A stretch of DNA of 7,029 nucleotides, from NCBI GenBank assembly GCA_012510625.1, contig JAAZHP010000283.1:1-7029 (forward strand). Reading direction: 5' to 3'. The notes under the pieces were generated by a model that saw only the letters and a program-made list of their open reading frames with translations, was not told the origin of the DNA and did not search any database. Both the position numbers and the translations under genes were made by a program. This stretch comes from Bacillota bacterium (GTDB lineage: Bacteria; Bacillota; Dethiobacteria; DTU022). Shown here piece by piece: positions 1-5,411 of the stretch (within the stretch, counting starts at the first letter, position 1; each line of letters begins with the position of its first letter).

Positions 1-4
1 CCAT

Positions 5-24
5 AAGTTAGGTTTGCCTAACTT
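5..24 (-). promoter_or_regulatory. Perfect inverted repeat, likely DtxR/MntR-type operator
   Basis: AAGTTAGG and CCTAACTT form a perfect 8+8 bp inverted repeat around a 4-nt centre. The TTAGG-N4-CCTAA core resembles binding sites of the iron/manganese repressors DtxR, IdeR and MntR, whose consensus contains TTAGG and CCTAA half-sites. It starts one base after the -10 box of the leftward promoter at 26-54 and covers the expected transcription start, where a repressor would block initiation. The family assignment is inference from similarity. It could instead be a plus-strand terminator stem (CTTTAT follows it), but the T-tract is poor. Confidence 0.55.
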
Positions 25-25
25 C

Positions 26-54
26 TTTATACACTATACCGGACACGTTGTCAA
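26..54 (-). promoter_or_regulatory. Strong sigma-A-type promoter reading leftward off the window
   Basis: On the minus strand TTGACA (49-54, 6/6 to consensus) is followed by a 17-nt spacer and TATAAA (26-31, 5/6). Transcription would start near position 19, inside the inverted repeat at 5-24, and run off the left edge. The promoted gene is not visible. An ATG lies at 2-4, but it has no ribosome binding site and sits too near the start point to be a confident start codon. Confidence 0.75.
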
Positions 55-85
55 GAAAAATAGCCCATGGTGTGTTTTTAAAGTC

Positions 86-102
86 CCCCTTTTCTAAAGG
101 GG
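86..102. repeat. CCCCTTT/AAAGGGG hairpin
   Basis: CCCCTTT and AAAGGGG form a 7-bp perfect stem around a 3-nt loop. ATTTTT follows on the plus strand and CTTT on the minus strand, so it could work as a weak bidirectional terminator, including for readthrough from tatC. It resembles the longer hairpin at 146-166 and looks like a member of the same dispersed palindrome family. Confidence 0.6.
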
Positions 103-145
103 ATTTTTACGGTGTACCTGCAGTTAAATTTTTAAATCCCCCCGG

Positions 146-166
146 CCCCCCTTTTGCAAAGGGGGG
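146..166. repeat. CCCCCCTTT/AAAGGGGGG hairpin
   Basis: Six C plus TTT pair with AAA plus six G around a TGC loop, a 9-bp perfect stem. It sits in the same kind of flank (TTTAAATCCCC upstream) as the copy at 86-102. GTTTT follows on the plus strand at 168-172. Palindromes of this type are scattered through many bacterial genomes, and no function can be read here. Confidence 0.65.
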
Positions 167-171
167 AGTTT

Positions 172-202
172 TGGGACACCAGGGACGTACCTTTTTGTCC
201 CA
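172..202. repeat. GGGAC/GTCCC hairpin with two alternative 5' arms
   Basis: TGGGACA at 172-178 pairs with TGTCCCA at 196-202 (7 bp). A second GGGAC at 182-186 can compete for GTCCC at 197-201 (5 bp). The two pairings exclude each other. It is probably a repeat element rather than a regulator, since no gene adjoins it. Confidence 0.45.
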
Positions 203-250
203 CTTTGATAGAAGCTGCCCGGTAAATCCCTTCCGGCCCCCCAATTATTT

Positions 251-275
251 GTAGGGGCGGCCCTCGTGGCCACCC
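251..275. repeat. GTAGGGGC hairpin repeat, copy 1
   Basis: The sequence opens with GTAGGGGC. GGG-GGCC pairs with GGCC-CCC across a 5-nt CTCGT loop, with one C/A mismatch at 258/272. It matches the copy at 313-337 at 21 of 25 positions. The two copies are separate hairpins in the same orientation. Confidence 0.7.
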
Positions 276-312
276 AAAGTTATAATTGCCAGCGCCTGCG
301 CCGCGCCAGGTC

Positions 313-337
313 GTAGGGGCAGCCCTTGTGGCTGCCC
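313..337. repeat. GTAGGGGC hairpin repeat, copy 2
   Basis: GGGCAGCC pairs perfectly with GGCTGCCC around CTTGT. Relative to the copy at 251-275 the G/C pair at 259/271 has become A/T at 321/333, and the mismatch at 258/272 is here a C/G pair. Both changes keep or improve the stem, which suggests the folded form has been under selection in the repeat family. Confidence 0.75.
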
Positions 338-454
338 GCGAACGTGGCAAAAAACAGCACGAATACAGCGTTATAAACACAAAACCTTCTACTGTATAAA
401 CGCTCCCACCCCGCCGGCGATGAGGTATTGCTGTGCGTGACAGTAGGAACGATA

Positions 455-485
455 CCCGGTTTGGCTCGGGCCGGGAATGCCCGGC
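455..485. repeat. GC-rich overlapping hairpins
   Basis: GCCGGG at 470-475 and CCCGGC at 480-485 form a 6-bp stem with an AATG loop. CCCGG at 455-459 can instead pair with CCGGG at 471-475. Neither stem is followed by a T-run on either strand, so this is not a standard terminator. It belongs to the repeat-rich block downstream of tatC. Confidence 0.4.
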
Positions 486-488
486 AAT

Positions 489-523
489 TGAGAGGTAAGA
501 TGTGAGAGGTTAGATGTGAGATG
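489..523. repeat. 14-nt tandem repeat, about 2.5 copies
   Basis: TGAGAGGTAAGATG (489-502) is followed directly by TGAGAGGTTAGATG (503-516), one base different, and then by a degenerate TGAGATG (517-523). It is a short non-coding direct repeat with no detectable protein or RNA function. Confidence 0.7.
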
Positions 524-540
524 TTATTGCGCGGTCATCC

Positions 541-557
541 GGGGCGCGCTCCGCCCC
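541..557. other. GGGGCG/CGCCCC hairpin downstream of tatC
   Basis: A 6-bp perfect stem with a 5-nt CGCTC loop lies 15 nt past the tatC stop. On the minus strand the sequence after the stem is GGATGACC, not a T-run, so it is not a classical intrinsic terminator. It might protect the 3' end of the tatC transcript. Confidence 0.4.
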
Positions 558-571
558 TAAATCTTAGCCTG

Positions 572-1354
572 TCAGGCTTGCACTCGCCTGCGCTGGGCGA
601 ATGTGACGAGCAAAATGCCTAACTCATAGAGAATGAAAAGCGGGATCGCCATCAGGATCTGGGAAAAGACATCCGGAGGGGTGATCACGGCGGCAACAAT
701 GAGAATAATCACGATAGCAAGCCTGCGGTGCCGCTTCAAGAAGGCGGCATTGATCAAACCCATGCTGCCGAGAAACCAGAACAGCAGCGGAAGCTGAAAA
801 ATGAGGCCGAAGGCAAACAAGAAGGTGGTCGCGAAAGAGAGGTAGCGGCCGATGCTCCATTCGGCTTCAATGTCTGCGGTGGCAAAACTGAGGAAAAAGT
901 TCATGGCAAAGGGGAAGGCCACGAAATAAGCAAAGGCCAGCCCCAGCAGAAAGAGCAGGCAGATGGCCAGAATCATCAGGAAGGGGCCGCGGCCGCTCCT
1001 TCTGCGCACCGCCATGATGATAGCCACCACCTGGTAGAGAATCAGCGGCATGACAAGCAGCATGCCGCAGATCAGGGCCAGCCGCAGATCGGCCATGAAC
1101 GCTTCGCCGGGAGTAAGGAAAATCATCTTTACGGGCAGCTCCAGGCCGGCCGGCAGCTCAAGATAGGGATACTGCCGGACAAAAATCTGGAAAAACTCCA
1201 TGATATCGGACGTTAAAGTAGGAAGAAGCAGGATATGGCGAATCCGGTCAATAAAAAAATAGCAAAAAAGTGCGCCTGAAGCAATGATCAGGAAGATCAA
1301 GATCAGTCTTTTGCGTAATTCTCCCAACAGGCGGAGCCAGGTTTCCTGTTTCAT
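572..1354 (-). CDS. tatC: Sec-independent protein translocase subunit TatC (divergent)
   Basis: This is the core receptor of the twin-arginine translocase, which exports folded proteins across the cytoplasmic membrane. At 260 residues it has the family's usual length and six predicted membrane helices (about 17-36, 89-113, 124-150, 170-195, 210-226 and 229-252). Visible signatures are ELRKR at 12-16 (E12 matching E. coli E15), P45 (P48), TPGEAF at 81-86, AFAYFVAFP at 140-148, FGLIFQLP at 182-189 (Q replacing E170, a frequent alternative) and ITPPDVFSQ at 224-232 with D228 matching D211. Oddly, the cytoplasmic loop after helix 2 reads YQVVAIIMAVRRRSGR. Isoleucine replaces F94 and glycine replaces E103, the signal-peptide binding residues, and no acidic residue occurs from 90 to 160. 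The ATG has GGAG 5 nt upstream. The start lies 22 nt after the anchored helical protein gene, so the two are probably co-transcribed. No tatA is in the window. The family call is secure; normal substrate recognition is not. Confidence 0.95.
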   Translation of the reverse strand: MKQETWLRLLGELRKRLILIFLIIASGALFCYFFIDRIRHILLLPTLTSDIMEFFQIFVRQYPYLELPAGLELPVKMIFLTPGEAFMADLRLALICGMLLVMPLILYQVVAIIMAVRRRSGRGPFLMILAICLLFLLGLAFAYFVAFPFAMNFFLSFATADIEAEWSIGRYLSFATTFLFAFGLIFQLPLLFWFLGSMGLINAAFLKRHRRLAIVIILIVAAVITPPDVFSQILMAIPLFILYELGILLVTFAQRRRVQA

Positions 1355-1376
1355 ACCGTCTCCGATCAGGAAATAA

Positions 1377-2177
1377 TTACTCTTCCTCTGACGAGTTATC
1401 CTCTTTTTCTTCTTTCCGGAGTTGCTCCAGGTAATTTTTGGCCGCGCTGTAAAAAGTGCTGTCTTCCGGCTCTTTTTCCATGATCAGTAATAGCTGGTCT
1501 TCAGCCGCTCGCGGTTCTTCCAGGTATTCACCCAGCAGATAAGCATAATAGTAGCGGTTTTCACTGTTGAGCTCATCTGACTCCTCTAATTGTTCGAAAT
1601 GTTCCTTTAGCCGGTCGATCTCCTCGTTCATAATCTCTTCCTGCAGTTTGGAGGATTTCATAAACCCGATCAGCTTAAGGCTGGAGGGGGGATCGGGATT
1701 CTCATGAAGCAGCTCGCGCAGGGCGCCGATCTCTTCGGCAATATTCTCCTCATCCTCATCTATCTGTTCGTAGACATAAAGCAACTGCAAACGGTGCTCG
1801 GGTTTATCCGGTTCCAGCTCAACCAGTTCCAGGCTAAACTTTTTGAGATTATCCTCGTAGCCCTTTATTGTTTCCTCCGCAGCTTCTTCATCACCTTTTT
1901 CGATCTGGATCAGGAGGGAATAAGCCTGGACCAGTTCACTCAGCACCGGAACAGTAGGCCCGTATTCGTCGATATATTTTTGCAGCCTTTCAACCTCGCC
2001 CAAATAATACTCCCGGTAAGCCTCAAGATCCAGTTGTCCGCCCGGATTGACAGTGTCATCGTCTCGATCCAGCAGATAGCCCAAAAAGACCGCCACCGCG
2101 GAGAGAGCCATCGCCAGGGCCAGTACCGCCGCAATGATCGAGGCCCATATCTTGCGTTTATCTTTACGCTTGGCCAT
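1377..2177 (-). CDS. Membrane-anchored acidic helical/TPR-like protein, function unknown
   Basis: I do not recognise a named family. The 266-residue product starts with a basic tail (KRKDKRK, residues 3-9), then one hydrophobic helix at about 11-34, then a linker and a strongly acidic, almost fully helical domain to residue 250, ending in a charged tail (EEKEDNSSEEE). The helical part has TPR-like spacing, for example VLSELVQAYSLLIQIEKGDEE near 78-98, HRLQLLYVYEQIDEDEENIA near 128-147 and YYAYLLGEYLEEPRAAEDQL near 210-229, so it may be a protein-docking scaffold facing outward. No twin-arginine motif or lipobox is present, so it is probably a signal-anchored membrane protein. The ATG has GAGGG 7 nt upstream and its own good promoter at 2232-2260. 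The stop lies 22 nt before tatC, suggesting work at the translocon or a shared envelope role (inference). It is visibly less GC-rich than the sugar genes to the right. Confidence 0.85.
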   Translation of the reverse strand: MAKRKDKRKIWASIIAAVLALAMALSAVAVFLGYLLDRDDDTVNPGGQLDLEAYREYYLGEVERLQKYIDEYGPTVPVLSELVQAYSLLIQIEKGDEEAAEETIKGYEDNLKKFSLELVELEPDKPEHRLQLLYVYEQIDEDEENIAEEIGALRELLHENPDPPSSLKLIGFMKSSKLQEEIMNEEIDRLKEHFEQLEESDELNSENRYYYAYLLGEYLEEPRAAEDQLLLIMEKEPEDSTFYSAAKNYLEQLRKEEKEDNSSEEE

Positions 2178-2231
2178 TGCATTACCCTCTTCTAGCTAAA
2201 ATTATATTTAAATTAATAACTTCAATACAGT

Positions 2232-2260
2232 ATTATATAGCTTGTCCCTCGTTTCATCAA
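2232..2260 (-). promoter_or_regulatory. Promoter for the anchored protein-tatC unit
   Basis: On the minus strand TTGATG (2255-2260, 4/6) is separated by 17 nt from TATAAT (2232-2237, 6/6). The predicted start near 2225 gives a leader of about 48 nt before the ATG at 2177. It lies in the only strongly AT-rich intergenic stretch of the window (2178-2280), which supports a real promoter. Confidence 0.75.
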
Positions 2261-2280
2261 ATTAAAAATTTGACGTTGTT

Positions 2281-3012
2281 TTAATTCAGCTGCGCCTCCT
2301 CTTCGCTGAAACGAATTAGCAGGCGGCCGCAGCTTTCACAGTATACCATGGCCCGGGGATCGTAAAGATGGCCCCGCTGCGCCGATGATATAAATACGCT
2401 GCATCCCTGGCAGATATCGTTTATCACGCGGGCCAGGGCCTGCCCCTGGAATCTCCGGGAAAGCTCCCGGTAGCGCTCCAGGTATTGCGGCTCAATCTGC
2501 GAGACCAGCTCTTTGCGCTGCTCCTGCAGCTTCTCCATATCATTACCCAGGCGGGCCAGCTCCTCATCGAGACGCTGCCGCCGCTGCTGCAGCTCCGCTG
2601 AAATCTCCTTCTGCTGCCCGGCTAAATCTGCGGCCCGCCGCTCCTGCTCTTCGATGGCCTCCATCAGCCCCAGGAGTTCTTCTTCAAGCTCTTCCTGTTT
2701 CTGCTTTACTGAGCGCAGCTTAATCTCCATCTGCTCGAGCTCCTTGATATTCTTCACCTCGCCGCTGTAAAGCCTTTGGTGCAGCGCTTCATGTTCTGAG
2801 CTAATCGCTTCCAGGTCAAGCTCCCCTCGCTTCAGCTTTTTACGCTGCTCCTTGAGATCTTGCTCCGTCCCGCTGAGAGCCTCTTCTACATTTCCCAGCT
2901 GCTCCTCGGCGCTGTCCACCTCCTGGCGGAGAGGGTTGTTTTCAATTTCAAGTTCAAGCTCTTCGATAGCCAGATCGAGCTCCTGCAACTGCCACAACAG
3001 TTTTAATGACAA
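2281..3012 (-). CDS. Coiled-coil C4 zinc-ribbon protein (CT398/HP0958-like, COG1579)
   Basis: This 243-residue protein has a long charged antiparallel coiled coil (about 5-180) and a C-terminal zinc ribbon with CQGC at 201-204 and CESC at 225-228. The family signature LYSGEVKNIKELEQMEIKL is visible at 81-99. Relatives include Chlamydia CT398 and Helicobacter HP0958 (FlgZ), which bind sigma-54 and flagellar or secretion components and may bind RNA; the role in Bacillota is unsettled. The TTG start at 3010-3012 is forced: an in-frame TGA lies two codons upstream, and a strong ribosome site (AGGGGTGA) sits 6 nt away. It follows nif3, a common neighbour, but an intrinsic terminator stands between them, so expression depends on readthrough or an unseen promoter. 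The family call is firm; the cellular role is open. Confidence 0.92.
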   Translation of the reverse strand: MSLKLLWQLQELDLAIEELELEIENNPLRQEVDSAEEQLGNVEEALSGTEQDLKEQRKKLKRGELDLEAISSEHEALHQRLYSGEVKNIKELEQMEIKLRSVKQKQEELEEELLGLMEAIEEQERRAADLAGQQKEISAELQQRRQRLDEELARLGNDMEKLQEQRKELVSQIEPQYLERYRELSRRFQGQALARVINDICQGCSVFISSAQRGHLYDPRAMVYCESCGRLLIRFSEEEAQLN

Positions 3013-3017
3013 TTTTT

Positions 3018-3027
3018 CTCACCCCTT
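3018..3027 (-). promoter_or_regulatory. Ribosome binding site that fixes the TTG start at 3012
   Basis: AAGGGGTGAG closely matches the anti-Shine-Dalgarno complement and lies 5-6 nt before TTG. The TGA inside this site is in frame with the gene, so translation cannot begin further upstream. Confidence 0.8.
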
Positions 3028-3036
3028 TACAGCATT

Positions 3037-3062
3037 AAAAAGGGGAAGCTCTCGGCTCCCCC
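3037..3062 (-). terminator. Intrinsic terminator after nif3
   Basis: On the minus strand GGGGGAGC pairs with GCTTCCCC (8 bp with one G-T wobble) around a CGAGA loop and is followed directly by TTTTT. The stem begins at the base after the nif3 TAA (3063-3065), and the T-tract ends 24 nt before the zinc-ribbon TTG start. A ribosome finishing nif3 would sit on the 5' arm, so termination may be partial and sensitive to nif3 translation (inference). Confidence 0.8.
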
Positions 3063-4187
3063 TTAAGAAGAAAACCAATCTGACGGCGACGTTTCTGCTG
3101 CCGCCACGACAGTCTTGAAGCCCGCCTCCTGCAGGCGGGAATTAAGATATTCAACCAGGTAGCCGACCACGGGCTGCTCGGTTCCGCCGTGCCCGGCGTC
3201 AACCAGGGCAAGATCGTAAGCCTGGGCTTTCTTCAGGTCATGGTAGCGGAAATCGCCGGAAATGAAAAGCTCCGCCCCCTGCGCCGCCGCCTCTTCGATT
3301 AAGGAGCCGCCGCTGCCGCCGCAGAGAGCTACTTGTTTGAATCTCCGGCCGGGCGGCGCCCAGCAGCGCAGTGTTCTCAAGCCCAGCTCTTTGCGGCAGC
3401 GCTCCGCAATAGCATTAAGAGTAGAGGGGACTTCAAGCATGCCGATTAGCCCCAGGCCGAAGGGCTCGCCTTCAAGCTCGAGAGAATAAAGGTCGTAAGC
3501 CGGCTCTTCGTAAGGATGCGCCTCCAGGAGGGCCCGCACCACGGCGTCCCGGCGGGAGGCCGGAAGAATCATCTCCAGCCTCTTTTCGCCGACCTTCTCC
3601 AGCCTGCCCCGGCGGCCGATGAAGGGATCGCTTCCCTCCAGGGGCATGAAGGTCCCGGTGCCTGAAACCTGGAAGCTGCAGTGGCTGTAGCGGCCGATCG
3701 ACCCGGCTCCCGCTGCGGCCAGGGCTGCCAGCATCTGCTCTTCATGGCCGGAGGGGACAAAAACAGCGAGCTTTAAAAGCCGGTCATGTCCGGTAACCTT
3801 GAGAGGCCGCCGCCCCTCCCCGGCCAGGCCGATGCGCCCGGCCAAAACATGATTCACTCCCCGGGGGGAAACATCGAGATTAGTGTGCGCACTGTAAACG
3901 GCGATGCGCCGGCGAATGGCAGCGGCAATCAGTGCGCCGTGCGGCATACTCTCATCGAGCGACGACAGCGGCTCGAAAAGCAGGGGATGATGAGTCACAA
4001 CCAGGCCGGCCTCTCCGGCAGCCGCTTCTTCCAGGACGGCCTCATCCAGCTCCAGGGCTACGAGAGCTTTCCCTACTTCCGCGTAGGGATCACCCAGCTG
4101 CAGGCCCACCGGGTCGCCGGGCAGCGCCAGCGCCGGCGGCGCCAGCTCTTCAATAAAGCCGGTTATTTGCTTAACCGTTGCCAGCAA
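3063..4187 (-). CDS. Nif3-like dinuclear metal-centre protein (DUF34, YqfO type)
   Basis: This is a member of the widespread Nif3/DUF34 family of ring-shaped hexamers with a two-metal site per subunit. The biochemical role is unsettled; metal insertion or chaperoning has been proposed. Numbered from the GTG at 4193, metal-site motifs are THHP (67-70), SAHTNLD (101-107), SGDFRYHD (312-319) and DAGHGGTE (332-339, with H335 and E339). CGGSGGSLI is at 291-299. The stretch at about 135-240, ending in HPYEEPAYD, is the PII/CutA-like inserted domain of the long YqfO form, and the length (about 374) fits that form. I choose TTG at 4185-4187 because AGAGGT is 6 nt upstream, whereas it abuts the GTG at 4191-4193 with no spacing; the GTG version adds two residues. 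The usual Bacillota partner trmK is absent, and the upstream neighbour is instead a sugar kinase 84-90 nt away. Confidence 0.93.
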   Translation of the reverse strand: MLATVKQITGFIEELAPPALALPGDPVGLQLGDPYAEVGKALVALELDEAVLEEAAAGEAGLVVTHHPLLFEPLSSLDESMPHGALIAAAIRRRIAVYSAHTNLDVSPRGVNHVLAGRIGLAGEGRRPLKVTGHDRLLKLAVFVPSGHEEQMLAALAAAGAGSIGRYSHCSFQVSGTGTFMPLEGSDPFIGRRGRLEKVGEKRLEMILPASRRDAVVRALLEAHPYEEPAYDLYSLELEGEPFGLGLIGMLEVPSTLNAIAERCRKELGLRTLRCWAPPGRRFKQVALCGGSGGSLIEEAAAQGAELFISGDFRYHDLKKAQAYDLALVDAGHGGTEQPVVGYLVEYLNSRLQEAGFKTVVAAAETSPSDWFSS

Positions 4188-4193
4188 GGCCAC

Positions 4194-4199
4194 ACCTCT
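4194..4199 (-). promoter_or_regulatory. Ribosome binding site for nif3, favouring the TTG start
   Basis: AGAGGT directly abuts the GTG at 4191-4193 and lies 6 nt from the TTG at 4185-4187. The normal spacing favours the TTG. An in-frame TAA at 4200-4202 rules out any start further upstream. Confidence 0.55.
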
Positions 4200-4215
4200 T
4201 TAAGCAAACTTTATT

Positions 4216-4245
4216 CCCCGCCCGCAAAACCTGCCCGGGCCGGGG
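4216..4245 (-). other. Strong bulged hairpin in the kinase-nif3 gap
   Basis: CCCC plus GCCCG (4216-4224) pair with CGGGC plus GGGG (4236-4245), 9 bp with a single bulged base at 4241 and an 11-nt loop. No T-run follows on the minus strand (AATAAAG), so it is not a standard terminator. It may be an RNA stability or processing element separating the kinase from nif3. The rest of the gap shows no convincing promoter. Confidence 0.45.
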
Positions 4246-4277
4246 TACATTAATACAGTTACCTTATTCCCCAAATT

Positions 4278-5339
4278 CTATTTGCTTTCCTGCCCGGGTA
4301 TGGGCAGCTCTAGCTCTTTATAAGTGCGGGCCAGTCTGGCGGCGGCAGCATCGCTGCCGCTATGCCGGATCAGGCGGCCGTCTTTCCCGGCGGCCAGCAG
4401 GTAAGCGCCAACGGCCGGTTCGAAGAGCGGGAGCTTCAACCTGGCGCCGGGAACAGCGCGATGCAAAGCCAGCCTGAAGGAGTCGATGAGAAGGGGGTTG
4501 TGCTGCCGCGCCGCGGCATACATCCCCCCGGCAAGAACAACGTCGCAGGGCTCATTCTCCATGCCCACCGTCTTGATCACCGCGGCGCAGTCGCCGCCGG
4601 CTGCCGCTCCCATCCGGATAAGGATCTCCTGGGCCTCGGCATCGCCCTTAGAGGCAAGCCTAAACACCACGACAGGCAGCAGGTAAATACTGCGGATTTT
4701 TAATGAGAGATCGTCGCGCAGCGCCAACGCCAGCTCGCTGTAGCTGCTGAATTCGCCGTCGAAGGCCGCCAATACTTCCTCTTCGAGGCGGCTTTTCGGC
4801 CCCGTCCCCTCTTCAGAGCGGAAAGCATGGTGCAGCGCCTCGCGGGCCAAATCGGCGGCGCCGCCCCAGTTGCCGCATTCATAGCCCAGGCTGCGCAGGG
4901 CGGCCTGGGCGCCGTTCCGGTTCCTGGCGGCGGCGTTGGTTCCCGTGCCGCAGATGGAGACCGCCCCAAAGGCGGCGTCTGTGCCCGCCCGGAAGGCGGC
5001 CCAGCAATCATTTACCAGCTGAAAAGAAAGCCTGGGAAAATTTTCGGTTAGCTCTTTCTGCAGCAGCTCGAAATCGGCCGGCAGATCGGCGCCGCTAAGG
5101 GCAAAAACAGTATAAGCAAGATCTTTGCGCTCTATGCCGGCCTGCCGCAGCGCTGTCTCCAGCGCTTCCGCCACCGCCTGCATCGCCGCCGCCGCTCCCA
5201 CGACCTGGTAGTTAGAAGGGCCGGCCATTCCAACGCCTAAAATACTGCCCTCTCCATCGCCGCAAAGGGCCAGGGTTTTCGTGGCCCCGCCGTCGACGCC
5301 GGCATAGTATCTCTTCTTTTCTGAACTAATTATAATCAC
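4278..5339 (-). CDS. BadF/BadG/BcrA/BcrD-family sugar kinase (GlcNAc/MurNAc kinase-like)
   Basis: This is an ASKHA-fold ATP-dependent kinase of 353 residues, the length of N-acetylglucosamine kinases and of clostridial MurK. Visible motifs are the phosphate-1 loop GVDGGATKT (14-22), GPSN (40-43), NDCWAAFRAG (110-119) with D111 as likely catalytic base, phosphate-2 SICGTGTN (128-135), GNWGGAADLAREAL (156-169) where classical NAGK has GDEGS, and the adenosine motif VLAGGMYAA (268-276). No iron-sulfur-type cysteine arrangement of the dehydratase activators is evident, which favours a sugar kinase. The GTG start has GAGGGG 2 nt upstream, rather close, but a conserved motif begins by residue 11 and no better start exists. 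It follows the GH4 gene after 72 nt and probably shares its promoter, suggesting it phosphorylates a sugar released or used by that enzyme. The substrate cannot be fixed from sequence: GlcNAc, MurNAc, glucosamine or a disaccharide are all possible. Confidence 0.88.
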   Translation of the reverse strand: MIIISSEKKRYYAGVDGGATKTLALCGDGEGSILGVGMAGPSNYQVVGAAAAMQAVAEALETALRQAGIERKDLAYTVFALSGADLPADFELLQKELTENFPRLSFQLVNDCWAAFRAGTDAAFGAVSICGTGTNAAARNRNGAQAALRSLGYECGNWGGAADLAREALHHAFRSEEGTGPKSRLEEEVLAAFDGEFSSYSELALALRDDLSLKIRSIYLLPVVVFRLASKGDAEAQEILIRMGAAAGGDCAAVIKTVGMENEPCDVVLAGGMYAAARQHNPLLIDSFRLALHRAVPGARLKLPLFEPAVGAYLLAAGKDGRLIRHSGSDAAAARLARTYKELELPIPGQESK

Positions 5340-5411
5340 ATCCCCTCGGCAGGCTGATGGGAGAAGGCAACTCTCACCCGCCGGTTTTCTGTCTGGCGCA
5401 GGCAGTCAATA

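Larger units (their letters stand above)
1..571. other. Gene-free intergenic region built of short repeats
   Basis: No convincing gene is present between the left edge and the tatC stop. The two open frames here (48-254 plus, 132-380 minus) run through the palindromic repeats, have low-complexity translations with no recognisable domain, and lack good ribosome binding sites. What the region does hold, from left to right, is a leftward promoter with an overlapping inverted repeat, two C-run/T/A/G-run hairpins, a GGGAC/GTCCC hairpin, two copies of a GTAGGGGC hairpin repeat, a GC-rich hairpin cluster, a 14-nt tandem repeat, and a small GGGGCG hairpin just past tatC. It is an accumulation site for non-coding repeats between two leftward transcription units. 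Confidence 0.8.

Noticed and set aside
251..337. Paired repeats considered as a CRISPR array
   Set aside because: There are only two imperfect copies, each itself a full hairpin, with no regular spacers and no cas genes.
48..380. Two short opposing frames (48-254 plus, 132-380 minus)
   Set aside because: They run through palindromic repeats and their translations are repeat-derived (Pro/Gly/Lys-rich).
728..1216. 162-codon open frame on the plus strand
   Set aside because: It is fully antisense to tatC, has a low-complexity Gln/Glu/His-rich translation and no domain; it is a shadow of the real gene.
2075..2177. Possible Tat signal peptide on the protein encoded before tatC
   Set aside because: The basic tail reads MAKRKDKRK with no RR pair or following FLK-type motif; it looks like an ordinary signal anchor.
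1704..2195. 163-codon open frame on the plus strand
   Set aside because: It is antisense to the anchored helical protein, which has a good promoter, ribosome site and plausible protein features. The hydrophobic look of this frame is the usual mirror of acidic/Leu codons.
5340..5411. TTGACT in the GH4-kinase gap as a -35 box
   Set aside because: No acceptable -10 box lies 16-18 nt downstream; the kinase most likely shares the GH4 promoter.
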